Positions 6,673-10,190 of a stretch of DNA of 10,190 nt are shown in pieces. Under the pieces are notes generated by a model. That model made no database searches, was not told the DNA's origin, and saw nothing but the letters and a program-made list of their open reading frames with translations. The DNA comes from Deltaproteobacteria bacterium (GTDB taxonomy: Bacteria > Myxococcota_A > Polyangia > Haliangiales > Haliangiaceae), in contig JACCQV010000471.1 in the NCBI GenBank assembly GCA_013813945.1, positions 1 to 10,190 on the forward strand, read 5' to 3'. Position numbers and translations under genes: made by a program. Every line of letters starts with the position of its first letter. The first letter of the stretch is position 1.

Positions 6673-7539
6673 ATGTTCAAGCAACTCATGCTCGCCTCGG
6701 TGCTGCTGGCGTCGTCCACGGCCGCCGCACAACCTGCCAAGCCCGGAGCACCGGACCTCGACGACCAGAAGAAGGCCGAGGCGAAGGCGCTCTACGACAA
6801 GGGCATCACCCACTACAACCTCGGTGAGTTCGATCCGGCGATCGCGGCGTTCCGCGCCGCGTACGGGATCTCGGCCGCGCCTGGCCTGCTGTTCAACATC
6901 GCGCAGGCCTTCCGTCTGAAGAAGGACTACGAGCAGGCGAGCTACTTCTACGAGACGTACCTCCGGCTCAAGCCCGACGCGCCCAACCGCGCCGACGTCG
7001 AGGCGCGGATCGCGGAGATGAAGACGCTGCTCGAGGACCAGAAGAAGCTGGGGAGTAGCCCTCCAACCGGGACGATGACCCCCGACGGAGATGGGGGTAC
7101 GAAGTCGACCACGCCGGTGACCGCGACAACGACTCCCGTGACGACCGTTACCACCCCCCTGGGAACCGACAAGGGAAGCGACAAGGGAGCTGGCGAGGTT
7201 CGGCCCGGTGCGACGATGAAGACCGCCGGCCTCGCAACAGCGGCGGTCGGCGGCGCGCTGATCATCACCGGTGTGATCTTTGGTCGAAAGGCGAGCTCCG
7301 CGGAGAGTGATCTCAACGCGCTCAACATGGGCGGGACGTGGACGCAGGCGAATCAGGACGCGTACGACAAGGGGCGGCGCAACAACAAGATCGCGATCGG
7401 CTCGTTGATCGTCGGTGGTGCCGCGGTCGTGGCCGGCGGGAGCTTGTATTTTCTCGGCAGAAAGCAAGCCAGCGACGCAAGCGTGGCGATCGTGCCGACC
7501 AAGGGCGGCACCTCGGTCGCCGTCGGCTGGTCGTTCTGA
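6673..7539 (+). CDS. Secreted TPR-domain protein with C-terminal hydrophobic hairpin
   Basis: The protein has 288 residues. Residues 1-19 form a signal peptide with a likely cut at TAAA|QP, so the mature N-terminus is extracytoplasmic. Residues about 33-125 are helical with TPR-like pairs (ALYDKGITHYNLGEFDPAIA and FNIAQAFRLKKDYEQASYFY), a protein-binding fold. A Thr/Pro/Gly linker (126-180) follows. Two hydrophobic segments (183-204 and 238-262) are separated by about 33 polar residues containing GGTWTQANQDAYD. The chain ends in TSVAVGWSF, which resembles a short beta-strand with terminal Phe. The same plan (TPR, linker, hydrophobic hairpin, short tail) is, from my general knowledge, frequent in myxobacterial envelope proteins of unknown function. 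It lies 8 bp after the kinase gene with a shared RBS/stop, so it may bind or present a ligand to the kinase PEGA tail. No enzyme motif is visible. Confidence 0.85.
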   Translation: MFKQLMLASVLLASSTAAAQPAKPGAPDLDDQKKAEAKALYDKGITHYNLGEFDPAIAAFRAAYGISAAPGLLFNIAQAFRLKKDYEQASYFYETYLRLKPDAPNRADVEARIAEMKTLLEDQKKLGSSPPTGTMTPDGDGGTKSTTPVTATTTPVTTVTTPLGTDKGSDKGAGEVRPGATMKTAGLATAAVGGALIITGVIFGRKASSAESDLNALNMGGTWTQANQDAYDKGRRNNKIAIGSLIVGGAAVVAGGSLYFLGRKQASDASVAIVPTKGGTSVAVGWSF

Positions 7540-7550
7540 TCGTCAGAACG
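7532..7550. terminator. Palindrome containing both convergent stop codons, possible bidirectional terminator
   Basis: CGTTCTGA-TCG-TCAGAACG is a perfect 8-bp inverted repeat with a three-base loop. The TGA of the TPR gene (7537-7539) is in the left arm and the stop of the double kinase (7543-7545, read on the minus strand) is in the right arm. Both genes therefore end in the same eight bases. The hairpin could stop or block transcription from both sides, but no T-run follows on either strand, so intrinsic termination is not certain. Confidence 0.4.
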
Positions 7551-10113
7551 GATTGATCGTGTAGTCGCCTTTCGGCGGCTTGTCGGTCGTGGTGGTCGGC
7601 TTCGTCGCCGGCTTCGTCGCCGGCTTCACTCGGTCGAGCTCGAGCACGAACGTGGTCGCGGTCGCGGTGACCTCGACCTGCGTCGTCAAGGGAACGCGCC
7701 CGGGCGACGTCACCACGATCTTGTGCGTGCCATCGGCGAGCGCCACCGTCGCGGCGCCGTTCGAGATCGTGACGTCGGAGCCGTCGACCGCCAGCCGCGC
7801 GGTGGATGCGTTGATCCGGAGCTGCACATTGCGCGGGGCGGGGGCGGCGGCGGGGGCGGACGCGACGACCGGGGCGACGATCGTTGCATCGGGCGAAGGT
7901 GGAGACCCGGCCAGAGGCGCGTCGGACCTGATCGCTGCAAGCGGAGGCGCCGGGGCAGGCGACTGCGTCCCACCCTGGTCGTCGCCCGCCGTGATGGCGA
8001 CGATGCTGATCGGTACGGCGAGCAGCGCGGTCACGAGCGCGAGCGCGATCCACAGTGTGCGTCGCGATTTCGGCGAGTGCTCCGACGGTCGGGGCGTCGG
8101 GGGATCGATGACGGGCGCAGGAGTCGCGTCGCGTCGAGACGATTGCGGCGTTCGCGCCTCCGACTCTCGGCGCCCGCGCGCGAGGTCCGAGCGAAACGAC
8201 GTCGCACCGCTGCCGGGCTCGAGCTGCACCGCCCCGCTTGCCACGAGCTCGGCGAACACGTTGCGCACGTCGGTGAGCGTGGGTCTGTTCGCGGAATCCT
8301 TGTCGAGCATCTGAACGATGAGCTGATCGAGCGCGGGTGGGACGTCTGGAACGAGCTCGCTCGGTCGGCGGGGCAGCGTGGTGAGATGCATCAGCACGAT
8401 GTCCATCGGGCTCTCGGCCATGAACGGAATGCGGCCGGTCACCACCTCGAACATCATGCAACCGAGTGCGTAGATGTCCGTCCGATGATCGACGTGGCGG
8501 CCGCGTGCCTGTTCGGGAGATAGATACGCGGGCGTGCCCACGAGCTCGCTCGTGCCGGTCTTCTGGATCCCGAAGCCCCTGCCGTCCACGAGCTTGGCGA
8601 TGCCAAAGTCGAGGAGCTTGACGAGGATCATGCCGCCACGGGTCGAGGACAGAAACACGTTGTCGGGTTTGAGATCGCGATGGACGATCTGCTGCTCGTG
8701 AGCGGCCTCGAGCGCGCTGGCGATCTCGTCCAGGATCTGGATTCCATCCGCCAGCGGAATGAACGCGCGCGCGAGCCGCCCGCGCAGGCTCTCGCCCTGG
8801 AGATGTTCCATGACGAAGTAGTTGCGTCCGTCGCTGAGCTGGCCGAAGGCGAATACGTCGACGATGTTGGGGTGCCCGATCTGATTGACGGAGCGCGCCT
8901 CTTGCACGAAGCGTTGCACGACCACCGGATCGGTACCGACCTGCGCACCGATCACCTTGATCGCCGCCTTCTTTCCGATCAGCGGGTGCACGGCGCTGTA
9001 GACGACGCCCATTCCGCCCTGACCGATCTTGCGATCGATCCGGTACTCGCCGACCGCGGTGCCGGGAGGGAGCTCTTCGGTCAGGGCTGGGGCCGGAGTG
9101 GGCCCGACCGTGCCGACGGTCATCTGCATGTTCGCAGGCGCCCCCACGATCGCTTTCGCTCCAGCGGGGCTGGGAATTCCCATCATCGTCTTCGCGACGG
9201 GCGTCGATCTCGGCGCAGCCACCGGAGCAGGCGCCGGCAGATCATCCGGAGAATCATCGCCGAACATCCGGGTCGATTTCCTGGCCAGCGCAGCGAACGG
9301 GGTCAGAGCGAGGGCGAGTGCGTTGACATCGCGATAGCGATCCGCCGGGTCTTTCGCGAGGCAGCGCATGACGATCGCCTCGAACGTGGGAGGCGCTTCC
9401 GACAGCGGTGGGGGAGCTTCGCGCGAGATCGCGAGCACGAACTCGGCGAACACGTCGGGCTTGAACGGCAACCGGCCGGAGACGAGCTTGTACAGAACCA
9501 CGCCGAGCGCCCAGATGTCGGCGCGACCGTCGACGGTCTTGCTCGACCGAAACTGTTCTGGCGACATGAACCCGGGAGAACCGATGACGTTCGACGTCGC
9601 GGTGAGACCGACCTCGTTGTCTCCGACCGCGGCCTTTGCGACTCCGAAGTCGAGGACCTTGATCAGTGGGCTGCCATCGCCCCGGCGGGTGAGGAACAGG
9701 TTTCCAGGTTTCAGATCGCGATGGATGATCTGCGCGGCATGCGCCTCCGCGAGTCCGAGGCACGCCTGCTGGATGTAGAGCGCCGCGGTCGGCGCATCGA
9801 GCACGCGGACCTTGCTCAGCCTGGCAAGATCGGTGCCCTTGAGCAGCTCCATCACGATGTACGGCACCTGGTTCTCGACGCCGAAATCGGAGACCCGGCA
9901 GATGTGCTCGCCCTTGAGCTGCGCGGAGGCCCGCGCTTCTCGCGTGAAGCGCGCGACGGCAGTGGCGTCGGTCGCCATCTCGCTATTGAGGAACTTGAGC
10001 GCGAACTTGGTGCCAAGGGTCAGGTGTGTGGCCTCGACGACCACGCCCATCCCCCCGCGCCCGATCACGCGCTCGATGCGGTACTTCCCCGCGACCAGCG
10101 TCCCTGGCTGCAT
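7543..10113 (-). CDS. Tandem-domain transmembrane Ser/Thr protein kinase (two kinase domains, TM helix, PEGA-like tail)
   Basis: The 856-residue protein carries two complete Hanks-type kinase domains. Domain 1 (about 11-275) has GRGGMGVV (18-25), Lys40, Glu59, HRDLKPGN (131-138), DFG (155-157), SPE (184-186) and Arg259. Domain 2 (about 357-625) has GQGGMGVV (364-371), Lys386, Glu405, HRDLKPDN (478-485), DFG (502-504), SPE (532-534) and Arg610. Both look active; neither is a pseudokinase. An 80-residue Pro/Ala linker separates them. After domain 2 come a basic Ser/Pro linker, a TM helix (686-708), an Ala/Pro stretch, a degenerate PEGA-like domain (about 761-828), KPAT repeats and the end YTINPF. 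Expected topology is both kinases inside and PEGA outside. Domain 2 and the tail are paralogous to the kinase at 4907-6664. The start gives MQPGTLVAGKYRIE, a normal kinase N-terminus, but no strong RBS is seen. Single-kinase receptors are the usual form; a tandem pair is uncommon. Confidence 0.93.
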   Translation of the reverse strand: MQPGTLVAGKYRIERVIGRGGMGVVVEATHLTLGTKFALKFLNSEMATDATAVARFTREARASAQLKGEHICRVSDFGVENQVPYIVMELLKGTDLARLSKVRVLDAPTAALYIQQACLGLAEAHAAQIIHRDLKPGNLFLTRRGDGSPLIKVLDFGVAKAAVGDNEVGLTATSNVIGSPGFMSPEQFRSSKTVDGRADIWALGVVLYKLVSGRLPFKPDVFAEFVLAISREAPPPLSEAPPTFEAIVMRCLAKDPADRYRDVNALALALTPFAALARKSTRMFGDDSPDDLPAPAPVAAPRSTPVAKTMMGIPSPAGAKAIVGAPANMQMTVGTVGPTPAPALTEELPPGTAVGEYRIDRKIGQGGMGVVYSAVHPLIGKKAAIKVIGAQVGTDPVVVQRFVQEARSVNQIGHPNIVDVFAFGQLSDGRNYFVMEHLQGESLRGRLARAFIPLADGIQILDEIASALEAAHEQQIVHRDLKPDNVFLSSTRGGMILVKLLDFGIAKLVDGRGFGIQKTGTSELVGTPAYLSPEQARGRHVDHRTDIYALGCMMFEVVTGRIPFMAESPMDIVLMHLTTLPRRPSELVPDVPPALDQLIVQMLDKDSANRPTLTDVRNVFAELVASGAVQLEPGSGATSFRSDLARGRRESEARTPQSSRRDATPAPVIDPPTPRPSEHSPKSRRTLWIALALVTALLAVPISIVAITAGDDQGGTQSPAPAPPLAAIRSDAPLAGSPPSPDATIVAPVVASAPAAAPAPRNVQLRINASTARLAVDGSDVTISNGAATVALADGTHKIVVTSPGRVPLTTQVEVTATATTFVLELDRVKPATKPATKPTTTTDKPPKGDYTINPF
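7598..7627 (-). repeat. 12-bp tandem repeat encoding KPAT in the kinase tail
   Basis: Two identical 12-bp units (7598-7609 and 7610-7621 on the plus strand) plus a partial third encode KPATKPAT in the linker between the PEGA-like domain and the terminal YTINPF. This parallels the low-complexity Lys/Pro linker before YTVDPF in the other kinase, although the two sequences differ. Confidence 0.65.
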
Positions 10114-10127
10114 CCGCGCCGATTGTA

Positions 10128-10190
10128 TCAGCTGACGACTTCCGCGATCGCGGCAACGACCTGCGGTACGCGTCGACTCGAGGTCTCGAC
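10128..10190 (-). CDS. Possible C-terminal end of an upstream gene (3' fragment)
   Basis: On the minus strand an open frame enters from the right edge and ends at a TGA (plus-strand 10128-10130) after 20 codons. It encodes a sequence ending VPQVVAAIAEVVS, which looks like a natural amphipathic helix. It would end 14 bp before the double-kinase ATG, as expected for an operon neighbour. The fragment is too short to identify, and an open frame of this length is common by chance at this GC content. Confidence 0.3.
   Translation of the reverse strand, partial: VETSSRRVPQVVAAIAEVVS

Noticed and set aside
7833..7859. G-rich stretch that might form a G-quadruplex
   Set aside because: Only three runs of three or more G are present. 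The stretch is explained by Ala/Pro codons on the minus strand in the linker before the PEGA-like domain.
7322..8461. A 379-codon minus-strand frame overlapping the double kinase
   Set aside because: It is extremely Arg-rich and lies in a different frame from intact kinase, TM and PEGA-like sequence.
10122..10127. TACAAT on the minus strand as a -10 box for the double kinase
   Set aside because: It lies only 8 bp before the ATG and no -35-like hexamer is found at 16-18 bp spacing, so one five-of-six match is not enough.
1..10190. CRISPR arrays, insertion sequences, tRNA or rRNA genes
   Set aside because: No regularly spaced short repeats, transposase-like frame with terminal inverted repeats, or RNA-gene sequence was recognised. 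The only repeats found are protein-coding.

Overview
The window is GC-rich, densely coded DNA with strong G/C preference at third codon positions. Gene content points to Myxococcota (myxobacteria), plausibly a Haliangium/Kofleriaceae-like lineage. The pointers are two Hanks-type Ser/Thr kinases that carry a transmembrane helix and an extracytoplasmic PEGA-like tail, a secreted TPR protein with a C-terminal hydrophobic hairpin, and a lipoprotein with a short Cys-rich motif and an Asp/Pro/Ala linker after the signal peptide. The taxonomic call is inference from gene style; no rRNA or tRNA is present.

Layout: (1) 2-487 (+), the C-terminal end of an unidentified, possibly helical-repeat protein that runs in from the left edge. 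(2) 484-1719 (-), a complete acyl-CoA dehydrogenase whose stop overlaps the stop of gene 1 in the palindrome CTAG. (3) 1720-1900, the only sizeable intergenic region, a divergent promoter zone with two small perfect inverted repeats. (4) 1901-4867 (+), a large lipoprotein with seven Cys-bearing InlB-like B-repeats and two tandem C-terminal domains of DUF1554 type. (5) 4907-6664 (+), a Ser/Thr kinase with an N-terminal zinc-ribbon-like motif, a TM helix and a PEGA tail. (6) 6673-7539 (+), a secreted TPR protein whose ribosome-binding site overlaps the kinase stop. (7) 7543-10113 (-), an unusual receptor with two complete kinase domains in tandem, then a TM helix and a PEGA-like domain. (8) 10128-10190 (-), possibly the last codons of a further gene upstream of gene 7.

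Genes 4 to 6 are co-directional and closely spaced and probably form one transcription unit. Gene 7 converges on it with only 3 bp between stop codons, and both stops lie inside one perfect 8-bp inverted repeat. The second kinase domain of gene 7 is a close paralogue of the gene 5 kinase and is clearly nearer to it than to the first kinase domain of its own chain. Both kinases end in nearly the same tail (YTVDPFAN and YTINPF). The block 1901-10113 therefore looks like a cell-envelope signalling cluster: a surface lipoprotein, two related transmembrane kinases and a periplasmic TPR protein. Its signal and output cannot be read from the sequence. The acyl-CoA dehydrogenase is probably an unrelated metabolic neighbour.
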